Source: Sindora glabra (lineage: Eukaryota; Streptophyta; Magnoliopsida; Fabales; Fabaceae). From it: a stretch of 64,000 nt of DNA. Shown piece after piece: positions 48,338 to 60,108 of the stretch. Each line of letters begins with the position of its first letter. The first letter of the stretch is position 1. The stretch covers positions 1,803,001-1,867,000 of the forward strand of contig CM035236.1 of the NCBI GenBank assembly GCA_020226215.1, in the 5' to 3' direction. Below the pieces are notes generated by a model. The model saw only the letters and a list, made by a program, of their open reading frames with translations, was not told the DNA's origin and made no database searches. The position numbers and the translations under genes are program-made.

Positions 48338-50197
48338 AATTAATCTAGAATAATTTTTTTAAAAAAAAATAGGTAAAAGAAAGAGACTATCTTATAATTT
48401 TATGTAAGATTTTATGCCTTTAAGTTTTTATTTATTTTTATTTTCATTTTAACTAAAAATTTATTTTAATCTTTATAAAATTAATTTTTTATTAATTTCA
48501 TTTATAATTAAAATTTTATATTAATTTAATTTTTTATAAAATTAAAATTTCATCAATTTTAATTTTTATAAATTTTTTATTTTTTATTCTCATAAGATTA
48601 AAAGTTGTCTAATTTTAATATGCGACAATAGAAGTTTCTATTTTGTTACTTTTATTCTTCTTAAAATGTGTTTTGAGTGTATTATTTTATCTTCTAAACT
48701 TTCTAATAAATTACTATTTATGAGCAAACTTAAATCAAAGAAAGTAGGCATGTAGTATCTCACTGCAATAAATTGTAAGAAATAGTACCAACCTAATTTT
48801 TCCTCTTTAATTTAAATAAGACTAGATTAGAAAGGTGTTTCGCTAACATTTCTACTCTTACTAGTTGAGAAAAGTTTCAAGCAAATCTCAAATCGAACAA
48901 GCACCATCTTGAAACTGCATGCAATAAGGTCCTTATTTCATTTGAGGTGTAGGTTGGTTAAATAAATTTTTGCGAAAAGAAGAACTTCATATGAAGTAAA
49001 TTTTTTTCTTTTGAAATTTGCAAAAAATTGTTAAAGTTTTTTTATTTATATTAAGAAGATGACACTTCTTAAAAATTAAATTTTTATATTTTATTTAATT
49101 TAATTTTAAATTTTATAAGAAGTATTAATAATATAATTATTATACCATTTATAACTATAATACAAAAAATTTAGAAATATTAATTAATTTCAAATAGTTT
49201 TAATTTTTCTCTTTAAAGTGTTATATCTCATATCTTTTGTATCATAATTTTTTTATTTTTTTATAGAAATTAAAATTAACTTGATGAATTAAATATTAAA
49301 TATTAAGATGACTCATCTCTCATATTTTTTTGAAATTCATGATAATTGTGTAGAATATATATAACTATAATGATATTTTATAAGATATCTTAAATATTAT
49401 AAAATATTTAACTCTTCAATAAGATACACACTAATGAGTAAATAAAAAGGTGATATTGTCATTAGATAATATTAGTAAAAGTATTTTGATATCTATTTTT
49501 ATAAATGTCACAAAAAGTATAACTTATTAAAAAAATAGATTACTTTTTGTATTTTGTGAAAAATAAAATTTATTTTACTTCTTTTATTTTAATATTTAAT
49601 AATTAATTAAATAACACACCTAATCTCTATATTTGGAAAAATTGTAGTTCCTGTATTCCTCTCAAGCAAACGACACTTTACATAAGCTATGCAGTATATA
49701 CTTACGTTCATAAAGTTTATAGTTATACTTTCTAGCGTATTCAAAAAAATTGTATATCTTTTACAACTATTATGATAATAATTGTAACTTTTTATATAGT
49801 ATTTTGTGATATTTTCATAAAAAAATTATACAATTACATGAATTTTATGTAAAACCAATGGAGGATCTACACTTGATATAGAGTGGGTACGTGCTCATTC
49901 TAATTTAAATTTTTTTAATATAATTATATATTTAAGAACACATGCCCCATAAAGATTGTTGAAAATTAGTAGTGTCCTATGAAATTATTTTAAGAATATG
50001 AAATTCAAGGTGTCAAAAGATATTTATTATTATACTCCTTAAAAAATTAAAAAAAATTAAAATATTTTTTGCATATGAAAATAATTATTTAAGTTTTATG
50101 ATTATTTTTAAAGTGAAAATTTTACAAAGAATAATAGGATTTTTGTAATAAAATAGGAACTGAAATAGTAAGAAAAGGAGGAAATGAAAAAAATAAA
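48338..50197. other. AT-rich DNA, nothing firmly recognised
   Basis: Low-complexity AT-rich DNA. A patch at 49856-49905 (CAATGGAGGATCTACACTTG...GGGTACGTGCTCATTC) recalls a motif common in plant retrotransposon-derived repeats. No termini or genes are seen. Confidence 0.4.
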
Positions 50198-52574
50198 TGT
50201 TAGAGTACAATCAAAATTATGTAAATACGTATGGAGAAGATTTAAAAGAATTTTTTTTTCAATTTTATCCTTCAACATCATTTAATTCCTACAAAAACCT
50301 TTAAAGCCAATAAAAACCTATAAGTACTCATTCTTATTCCTTTTATTCCTAAAAAGTACCAATTTGAACCTCCTCTCCTCTACATTTTCTTCTTTTCTTC
50401 AACTTATTCAAATAAGATTAAGTTAAAAATTTCACACAGTCATCAACAACTCTTAGCCAAACTAAGGTAATAATCTCAATTCGAAGCTTTGGACAATTAC
50501 TTTCTTGAATTCTCATTTTAGATTCATTTTGGATAAGTGAATTAGGGATTTGAGTATCCAATGCTAGCTTTTTGGTTTTAGTTAAATTAGGTAAGTTAAC
50601 CATTATTTCAACCTTCTATTATCTTTTCCACACTAAAGTAAGTAAATTATTTACTAAGATTAGATCAGTTTTATATAATTTTATGTCGATTGAAGTTAGA
50701 ATAATGAATGTCAATAATTTGGTGATTAAATGATGTAAAATCTTGTTGTGGTATGATTTTTTTTATTAGATTTGGTTTGAACATGAGTAGGAATGTTTGT
50801 TTTAAGGTAAATTTTAGGTTTAAGGTTATGTATATTAATAAATTGATGTCATATTGTCAAATAAATAGTAAAAATGCATAAAAATTCACATAATTAAAAC
50901 CTATAATCAATTATAGTTCTAAAAGTTTCTCTTGAAAAGCTTATAGTCAACTATACTAATTATACTAAGAAGTTTTCTCTTTGAAAGCCTATAGTCGACT
51001 ATGATCTTTAGAGTTACTCTTTGAATAAATATAGTTAACTATGAATGTCAAATTTTGTCTTTAAACTTCTATAGTCAATTATTGCTCTATTTTTTTTAGT
51101 TTGGTATATTTTATGAAATTTTAAGATCTTATGATGATAAATTGTCCATATAGTGATACATTTGACATATGAATGCATTTTTATTTAATTTCTAACTTTA
51201 AATCATTCCCAACCTTGTTCTCTTAAGGCCTGTCTTATCCTTTCACAAATAGTTTCCTAGATCCGATATTTATATCACATTTCACATATATCAATCTTCC
51301 CTTTCCATATTTCAATTCATAAACACATCTTAACCAAGGATTTTAAGATCAATATCATATTTAATTACATTTATAAGCTAATTATGTAGGGATGTAATCC
51401 ATATAACCTTATAATAACATATTATTCTGTAATGCATATAAAATCGGAACAAAGTGATAGTCAACTATAATAGTTAACTATGTACTTTTAGAATGTTAAT
51501 TCGAAGACTATAATTAATTATCTTCATCCAGAAGCAAAACTTTTAGGAATAATTAACTATACTACCTAACTATAAGCTCTTTGTAAACATTTCTTGGGAT
51601 TATAATTAATTATAATAGTCAACTATTTACTTCTAAAAGTACAACTTTTAGGAATAGTCAACTATAATAGTTGGCTATAAACCCTTTAGGAATAATTTTC
51701 AAGGCTATAATACACTATAATAGTTAACTATAAATTAGGTTTTGTCAACTTTTTATATTTTTACTCTTTATAAGGTTATTTTTTATTCAATTATCAACAA
51801 ATAGAATCATAATTCAAGAATTCATTATAATTTTAATACTCTACTCATATTCCAACCATAAATAATAAGAATCTCATTCCATACACAAGTTTATGGCATT
51901 CAATCATCAAATTCCTATTTTTCAACATTTTAACCTTAATACTCATGAAATCATGCAAAATAAGTTAATTCAAATAAATTATCTACTTACTTATGTATGA
52001 AGGAGATGAGAAAAGTTTGAAAGAAGATTATCTTGGCCAATTTAAACAAATTAAAAAATATTGAGATGAAATGCAGAATATCTATAAATTAGCTTCAACC
52101 AAAAATAAATTACAAGAAACTATTATTCAAGGCTTGAATCAAGGAACTTTATCTTGTTTGCAAAAAAAAATTAATGATGATCTCTTGATGATTATGGCTT
52201 GATTCTTGTTAAAATTTAATAAGAAAGAAGTTGAATTAGAAAAGGAGACATTGAAGGAAAATTAGGGGTTGAATGTGGTATAATAGAGTTATAAGAAAAT
52301 TTACTGGCAATTTGGTAATTTTAGGGCAACTTAGTTATAAATGGGAAAAAGTCATCCTAATTATCCTCCATACACACATACTTAATTTTAATTATATCCT
52401 AACCTTGATATAATTTAATTCTTCCTGTTTATACCATTTTACTCTATATTCCCCTATTAAATTTTATTCTTTTCTAATAAATTTTCACCTTAAAAATAAT
52501 TATAATAATTTAATAAATATTTTCACATATAAAAATTATTTTAAACATTTCTAATTTCCTAAAAGGTGTAACCA
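50198..52574 (-). mobile_element. Gypsy-type LTR, minus orientation
   Basis: On the minus strand the LTR starts TGGTTACACCTTTTAGG at 52574. It is preceded by a polypurine tract AAAGGAAAGAGAA and by GAATTTGAGGATGAATTC, the usual sequence just before plant Gypsy 3' LTRs. The left boundary is tentative: TGTTAGAGTAC at 50198 on the plus strand would give a CA end. No pol sequence follows to the right, so the element is truncated. It contains a cluster of short palindromes (50898-51740). Confidence 0.55.
50898..51740. repeat. Cluster of 12-bp palindromes (ATAGTYRACTAT)
   Basis: At least ten close variants occur, some exact: ATAGTCGACTAT at 50991, ATAGTTAACTAT at 51031, and paired ATAGTCAACTAT plus ATAGTTAACTAT at 51457-51481. 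More lie near 51510-51730, often two per cluster. They lie within the Gypsy-type LTR, mostly at 50-100 base spacing. Confidence 0.75.
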
Positions 52575-53740
52575 TTCTCTTTCCTTTAAAGAATTCATCC
52601 TCAAATTCTTAAAAAATTAACTACACTACTAATTTTATCAATACATGTATTAGCATCACTATGGAAACTTAATGCTTATAAAAAAAAATGTGGAACAAGA
52701 GCTTATGTTTGCTTAGCACTTATCTAACTAATCATGCCAAAGGTAGGCAAAGTGTTTTATTAATGAGATTTGCTAACAAATTATGCTAGTTTGTGAATAG
52801 CTTAACATATTTACCATTGATATCTGAGAAGTTTTTTTAATAGTGATGTTGGCAACATTGTAAAGTTATCATGTCTAGTTAGTTAAGTGAAAAAGCTATT
52901 TAGCAATGATCCAACATTCCTTAGTGAAAAAAAGTTAAAGTAGTGAGCCCACTATTAAGACTTGAAGTTTCAATCAAAACTAGTGATATGAAAAATCGTT
53001 ATGGGTGAGGATAGCCGTGACTAGCTCTAGTAGTCTAGACTTATTGATTTGAATCATTTGAATTATGTAGGATGTACATGCTATAAAAAAAGCAAGTTTA
53101 AGTTTGGTGGACTTATGGATACAAAATGTTATTAGCAAGAGTGCTTATAAATTTAGGATTTCCACTTAAGCTTTGACTAATCATTTTCTCATTTTATACC
53201 ATTGACAAATACACCCTTTAATGGAATTGCCAAAATGTGGTAGGAGCGTTAATGGGTTCTAGAATTAAAAAGTGCAAATATAAAAATGAAACATGAGAGC
53301 AGTTATAAGGATGGATAAAAAATAAGCACTCTACAATTAGACATTTGGATTAAGGCAAACAAAACCCATTTTCATGTACTTAATAAACTTTTTAGGCCTT
53401 TTTAGGTTTTTTTAAAGAAGTATGGACTTGGAAAATCTAAAGGCTTCAAGAGCATTTTTCAAAGGCCTCTTATTTATGGCTCTTTTTTTAATTAACTGTT
53501 GTGATATTCTTTTTGTATTGACTACTATTAGTGATTTTCTACCTTAATTTCTCTATATGTCTATCTCTTCCTTTGATATTTAAGAGGAAGATATTTATAG
53601 AAAGTAAAAGGCAAATGTTGATAAAAATTGTAGAAATAATGATTTTGTATGAAGGATAAAGATAGTAAAGGATCTAAGATGGAAAGTACAAAATGTACAA
53701 TGTAATACAAGGTAGTGGAAAGTAATGGTAATGGTAGAAA
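52575..53740. other. Intergenic DNA, nothing recognised
   Basis: Apart from the purine tract beside the LTR there are no retrotransposon domains in either strand. Moderate AT-richness, no convincing open frame. Confidence 0.4.
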
Positions 53741-56700
53741 TAATGCCCTTATTTGCTAAATAGTTTTTGGAATGGCTTTTAGCTGTTTGACTGAAAATAG
53801 CTGATTGACTTATTGAATCAGTTATTTTTTGTGTTTGGTAAATAATTTATTTAAACAGCTAACTGTTGGCCTTGGCAACCCACACCCAAAAGGGAGGTGA
53901 ATTGGATATTTTTAAAATTTTTCTTATTTTTCAAACTCTTTTTGAGAACCTTTTGATTTTGGAAAGCCATAAGAATAATTTTGATTTAAATACTTCTAAT
54001 AAAGCTTTATGAATATATTTGTACTCAAGCTATGACAATTCAAAGACTAGTGCAAAGAAACTTATTCAACTATAGATGAGGAATCAATAAGTTAATGCAT
54101 AGATATACACCTCTTTTACTCATTTAGTCATCTATGCATCATCATAAGCACTAGATCACGATTTAACATGTAACATCAAATAAATCATTAAGAAATCAAT
54201 CCAAGATAATTTAATAAGCAAGTTTGCACATAATATATAGCAATTCAATTCACTTATGCAAGGCAACTCATTCAACTATGCATAAATGAGTAATTAAGAA
54301 GCTAATGCATAAATAAGTTTCTCTTTTAGTAATTTAATTATCCAAGCAACAAGATTAATATTAGAGAACAATATATCAATTAACAATAGCAGTAAAACAA
54401 AGCATAAACCAGCAAAAACTAAGCAATGATGCAGAAACAATAAAGAGATAGGGTAGAGAGATCAAACACAAGGATTTATAATGGTTCCTCCCTTGGATAT
54501 CCTTACCAAGGTGTACATCCACTCTCCAAGCTCTCCAAGCTTGTATTAATCCACTATCTCTTGAAGTTTCAATGGCACTTGAAGAAGCCTTACAATCCTT
54601 GCTTTTCTTTGAGTAAAAACTCTCTTACAAGGGATTCTTCACCCTCTCTAAGTTTTTCCAAGGGATACCTCACCCTTTACAATTAGAAAATGATATATGA
54701 TGAAGAACAATTCATAAAAACTCTCTTAAAGAGTGGATAATATAAATGAAGCACTAAGAATAGAAGAATTTCAAAAATTAAAGGTCAAATCATGATTTGG
54801 ATGAAGAAGGATGTAAAATAATGTTTACAATTGATGTTCAAGCTCTCTCTACATTGTATTTTGTGTTTCTTAGCTTATATATGAAGCTCATGAAGTAATA
54901 TAACTGTTTGGGGTTGTTAGGAATGAAAACTAGCCATTATTCGCGCACCAAAACTGCTGTAATTGAGTGATAAATCGATTTAGGATGTCCAGAGTGCTCT
55001 CTAGATGTCTGGAATCAATTGGCCAATCGATTCACCTAGACAGAAATGCAGATTCAACTTTAAAAGGTCATAACTTCTTCACTTTAAATCCGTTTTAAGC
55101 AAATGACCTATCATTAGAAAGATAATTGAGTCTACTTTCAAATGAGACTAGTTTCATGCTCATATATGATATCATTTTTATGATATGTTCAAAAAAATGA
55201 GCAAAGGTCAGAAATAGTGAATTAGTGAAAATCTAATTTTAAGACTCAATTTATAAAATTCATAACTCTTTCATATCTTAGTAATTTTAAGCAAATGACC
55301 AGTCCATGAAAAGCCCTTTGAGTTTATTTTCACATAAAAATAGTTTCATACTTATATCATTTGTATTTTTCAAGATATGATTAAAATAATGAGCACACAT
55401 AAAAAATGGCTAAAATGCAGAAAGCTGATTTTTAGACTCAACTTGAAAAGATCATAAGCCTTTCACATATTAATAATATATTCATGAAAATTTCTTTAAG
55501 TCTATTTTCATATGGAAAAAGTTTGACAATAAAAACAAGAGTATTTTATGAGATATGATTGAGAGAATGACCAAAGGTTAAAACTAAAAATATCAAAAAC
55601 TCATTTCTCATTTATTTTTGAAATGTCCCCATAGGCTATCTTGTAAAAACATAATTGTGGGCTATATTTTAAAGCATTTTGATCAAGCTAAGATTATGAA
55701 AAATATGTTTGAGTTATATATCATGAAATACTCTATTTTACAAGAAAGACTAAACCTTGAGATGAAAAACTATACCAATAAAGTTCTTTGACTTTTCTTG
55801 ATGCTTCCAAGCTTTTAATCTTCTCAATCTTCAATACTTAGACCACATCTTCTTTCTTGTATTTCTTTCTTATTCTTGAGTTAAGCATGATGTAATCTTC
55901 CATTCTTTTGCTTCAATGCTCACTCTTCTTCATCTTAGACTTTCCTATATACAAGTTCATAAACTTTGTAAATAATATAGTTAGTCCAAACTAATATATC
56001 AAGATATTGATGCATGATTCATATAAAATAAATTAGCACAAGAATATGCATAAGCCTCATATCATACATGCACCAATTATAACATAGTATGTTCATTAAA
56101 GCTTATAAAATATATCAATTTAGCACAAGACATACAATGCTATTACAACACCTATTTGCCATCATCAAAACTCATCACATGAAACCTAAGGCTAACACTA
56201 ACGACATTAGAAAATACCATTTTTAAAATACTACTGGAGCCAGCGTTTTGCATTAGTGATTCCATTAAATAATTAGAAAAGACTTTTCTACTATATGGAC
56301 CATGCCACGTTTTAAGCTTGGATTACATTCTTTGACCACACGGCTTGTAAAATTATGATACCACTTTTTAATATTTAAAATATTTTCAATTTATTAAATG
56401 AATAGAAAATTTTTCTAACTAAATGGCCGAACAAAAATACTCAAATAAAAGAATTCTCAAATAATATCAAAGTATTAAAATGAAATAAAAATTAATCATA
56501 TTAAAATATTAAAATATTATTAAAATAAAAATTATTTAAATAACTAATAAAATATATTTATAATTTATTTATTATTTTACATATAAACAGCTAATTATAA
56601 ATAGTTAATTTTATGAAATATTTATTTATCATTTTACATATAAATAGCTAATTTTATTAAATATTTTTGTTTAAACAACTAATACAATTAGCTAGTTAAA

Positions 56701-56785
56701 TTAGTTAATACAATCAGTTCTTAACTAATAGCTAATTAAATCAGTTAACTGTTACAGCATCAGCTAATTGTCAAATAAAGCTAGT
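53741..56785. mobile_element. hAT-like MITE split by a solo LTR
   Basis: The two ends, TAATGCCCTTATTTGCTAAATAG (left) and the reverse of ...CTAATTGTCAAATAAAGCTAGT (right), are imperfect inverted repeats. They are flanked by GGTAGAAA (53733-53740) and GGTAGTAA (56786-56793), an 8-base target duplication with one mismatch, as hAT elements make. Without the inserted LTR the MITE is about 0.7 kb, filled with CAGCTAA/TTAGCTG-like words. No coding sequence. Confidence 0.55.
53864..56197 (+). mobile_element. Solo LTR, 2334 bp, target duplication CTAAC
   Basis: Starts TGTTGGCCTTGGCAACCCACACCC and ends ACCTAAGGCTAACA. CTAAC flanks both sides (53859-53863 and 56198-56202). The start with AAAGGGAGGTGAATTGGATA belongs to a frequent plant LTR type. 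A stretch at 54460-54720 with GGATTTATAATGGTTCCTCCC is a typical internal block of that type. A palindromic AATTGGCCAATCGATT lies near 55017. No internal coding domain, hence solo LTR. Confidence 0.85.
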
Positions 56786-56793
56786 GGTAGTAA

Positions 56794-57949
56794 AAGTAAA
56801 CCACCTACGAGATTGTTAAAAGTGTTATATTAGACCGAGTTTGTTTGATGGTCCATTAAGTAATAAAGTCTTTACATTGATCATAATCTAAAGTGTGCAT
56901 AACTGAAAAAAATTGCATGTGATGTGCCTGCTTCTCTTATAAGTTGTGGAAAGACCTTTATTCTAATCCTTTTAAGTTGCATAAACTAAATATTTTTTAT
57001 AAGATGAAAAAAAGCTACTCTATTCTTATGACCAAAACAATCTTTGCCTTTAGATCCTAGCTTTCTTATAGCCTTCACAGGACCTTATTTATTTAAGCCT
57101 TGGTGACAAGAGTAATGCCAAGGTTAAAGCAAATAGCCTTTTTTTAAGCATAGCTAAGTTTAAAAAGACATCCTCTTTTTAAGCCTTGAGCATGGCAAAG
57201 GAAATGAAGCAGTTACTGTGAATTTCTTTACATGTGTGATAATGTTTAAGGTTTATTTCATAAGCCTTTTTTAAGGTAGTCTTCCAACCATATACCAGAA
57301 CCTTGTTTAAGAATATGTTTTTGATTTATTGTATTTCACAATCATCTTTTGAGGATTTGTTTTATAAAGCTTTTTTGAGGTGAAGGCAAAGATCTTTTGA
57401 CCCTCTATTGAGCCTTACTTAAGATTGAATATCTCCTGATTATTTTTGGAGCCTCTTTAGAGGCAAAGATTTATTTAATCCCTTGTTAAGCCTTAATCAA
57501 AATAGAGGTCTTTTGATAAGATTTAGACCTATTTTGAAGTAGGGGTCTTTTAACCTTTGTTAAGCTCTTTTTGAGATATTTTCCTGGAGATTTGGACCTC
57601 TTTTGATGGTCTAGTTAATCCCTCCAAAAATATATATTTCAAAGCTCTCTCTTGAGGTAAGTTTTGCAATGCCTTAGGTTTCTTTTTCATGTCGTAATTT
57701 AGCCTCTTAAGAATTATATGTTTCCAAATATTCTTTGTATTAGTATTAGGCCTTATAACTTTAAATATCAATACTGCCAAAGTCATCAAGATTCTAATGT
57801 AAACAATCGTATAGATGAAATCAGGATATATTTTGATTATAGGTAAGTTGTATTTATCATTTTATTATATGTGATTATTGATTTTAAATCTATTATTCAC
57901 AATATTACAAAGGAAATAACATAATTGTTACTTCTTTAAAAAATTTATG
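56794..57949. other. Intergenic DNA with degenerate TTTTGAGG/AAGCCTT words
   Basis: From ~56990 to 57720 short words such as AAGCCTTTTTT, GAGGCAAAGAT and GGTCTTTTGA recur irregularly on the plus strand. This gives a faint minisatellite character of unknown origin. Open frames here lack known domains. Confidence 0.4.
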
Positions 57950-58457
57950 GGCACATAAGTTTGTATAAAGTAGTATAAAGATTGTTTGGATGGAAAATAT
58001 GATATAAATACCTTACAATTGAATGTGTGAATGTCCATAAGATGGGGGAACAATTTGTAACATACAATGATACTAATGATCTAGAAGAGGTCACAAACAA
58101 ACTAAGTATCCATAGGTTATAATTTTTAGCTTGGATAGAGGCAAATAGAATATACTTAAAAGTTAAAAAATTAACATATGAAGAATTTTTGAACTTCTTT
58201 GTGTATAGATGGATTAAGAAGGATTGGTGTCCAATGAAAAGATGGTTTACCATTGGAAGACAAATTTACATTCCTCCTTACAAAGATGAAAGATATTACT
58301 TAAGAATCTTGTTAACACTTTGCAAATGACTTAAAGGCTATAAGGATATTCGAACTATTAATGGTGTTAAATATGTTACATTTAGAGAAGTGTGTTATGC
58401 AATAGGCCTAGTAAATGATAATCAATAATACATTGATATAATAAATGAGGCTAGTCA
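57950..58457 (+). pseudogene. Helitron helicase remnant B, 5' part
   Basis: Plus-strand readings include KMGEQFVTYND (58040-58072), KVKKLTYEEF (58159-58188), KRWFTIGRQIYIPP (~58237-58278), ERYYLRILLTL (~58288-58320), YKDIRTINGVKYVTFREVCYAIGL (~58341-58410) and INEAS (58440-58455). These match the middle of the plant Helitron RepHel protein. The N-terminal and Rep parts are absent. An internal stop follows LCK, and another follows DNQ. The reading is cut by a solo LTR at codon INEAS. Confidence 0.8.
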
Positions 58458-60108
58458 TGTTAGGAATTCAGATTATCACATGCAGCAAAAATTCATAATT
58501 TGATCTGAATTCTACCTAGGATCCATGCAAAAAGTATAAATCAATAATTAGGGTTTTACCTATTAGGCACTCATATTTCTACTGATTAAAATTTAAGAGC
58601 GGATGAATCAAACGCTGGCCGGAAGGTATGGCATCTCTACAGTATCCATATGGAGTGAACAACGACCTCTCACCCTCCACGAATATGTTAGGATGCATTT
58701 TTCTCTCTTGGATTTAGGATTAGATGTTTTCTGAATGATTTAGAATTTTATGGAAGTTATAAGCATATGTAAAGTACTGCCTTCAAGTCTCCTTTTATAA
58801 ATTTTAGGCAAGCTACAATCCTAGTCCTACTAGGATAATGCTTCCAAAATCCTAATCACACTTAACAACTCATCTTATCTTTATCCTAAAGATAATGAGA
58901 AAAGATAGGACTTATCTATTAATTATCTAATATTAGATAATAATATTATATTATAATATAAATATCTTATATTAGATAATTGCATATAGTTATCAAATAT
59001 CAAAATATTGTTATCTCATAATATATTTATCTAATATCTGATAACGTAAATATTTGATATTACTTTAATATCAAATAATATCATATAATAATTATATTTA
59101 TTACGTGAAAAATATATTATTATTTAATAATATATATATGCATAAAAATAAGTTTAATTAATTGGATATTAATATAATTAAAGTCCAATTAATTATATTC
59201 TTATTCCTACTCTTTTTGTGTAACCTTGTAGGTTCTTACTACGTTGACAATAACTCATTGTTGAGTCATAGACAGTAAGCAGTATCTAGCAATACATCAC
59301 TACCACTCAAGTAGTAAGAATATCTGTGATTCGACATCCACCTAATACATTATCAACGTTTTATATCATAATCTCTTTTGTAATGATATCTAAATTGAAC
59401 TGGAGGTATGGAGAGTATCATCCTCGTCAAAGTTCAATTTATATTTCTTGATACTAAGTAGACTTCGAAATAAATTATCAATATCACATATTGATCTATT
59501 TAAGTATGGCCATATATTTTTAAATCTTACTCAATTAAGGGGCCTAAGGATATATCTCTTTTTTATAAGAGTAACAAAATTTCATCTACATCACTCACTT
59601 CCTTCTGCATAAATCGTGACACACCCAATCAATGCCCTACTTGTCATCCTGATTAAAGGTGACATAGGACGATATCAAAGTGAGTAACCCCTCATGTAGG
59701 GAACTGTAGTGACTTCAGGTTAAAGGATTATATGCAATTGTGACCATATGAGAACTACTAATGACACAAGTCTTATCCATGTAGTATTCTCATATTGGGT
59801 CAGTTCAGTACATCTGTTCACTAATAATGTACTCATGTATTGACTTGATATCACATATCCATGATTTATAATCATCAGTCACTATACATGTCAGTCTCGA
59901 TGTATAATTACTATCCATTTCATAATAATACTTGACTAGGGGTATTTTAAGAATAGTAAAATTATTCCAGTGACAATTATTATATTAAGTTATAAATTGT
60001 GCAAAATTAAAAATAAAATATAATAATTACTTTGCCTGAAATAAAATATAATACATTGTGTATTATTTCAATCATCTGTATGATTGGTTCCTAGGACACA
60101 CACCAATA
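58458..60108 (+). mobile_element. Solo LTR, 1651 bp, second copy of the 2580-4255 element
   Basis: Starts TGTTAGGAATTCAG and ends CACACACCAATA. It is colinear with the 2580-4255 element over its whole length. Flanks are AGTCA (58453-58457) and AGTTA (60109-60113), a target duplication with one mismatch. The end (CCAATA instead of CCAACA) and many C-to-T or G-to-A differences show more decay. It lacks the (AT)n tract of the first copy. It splits a Helitron helicase remnant. Confidence 0.87.
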
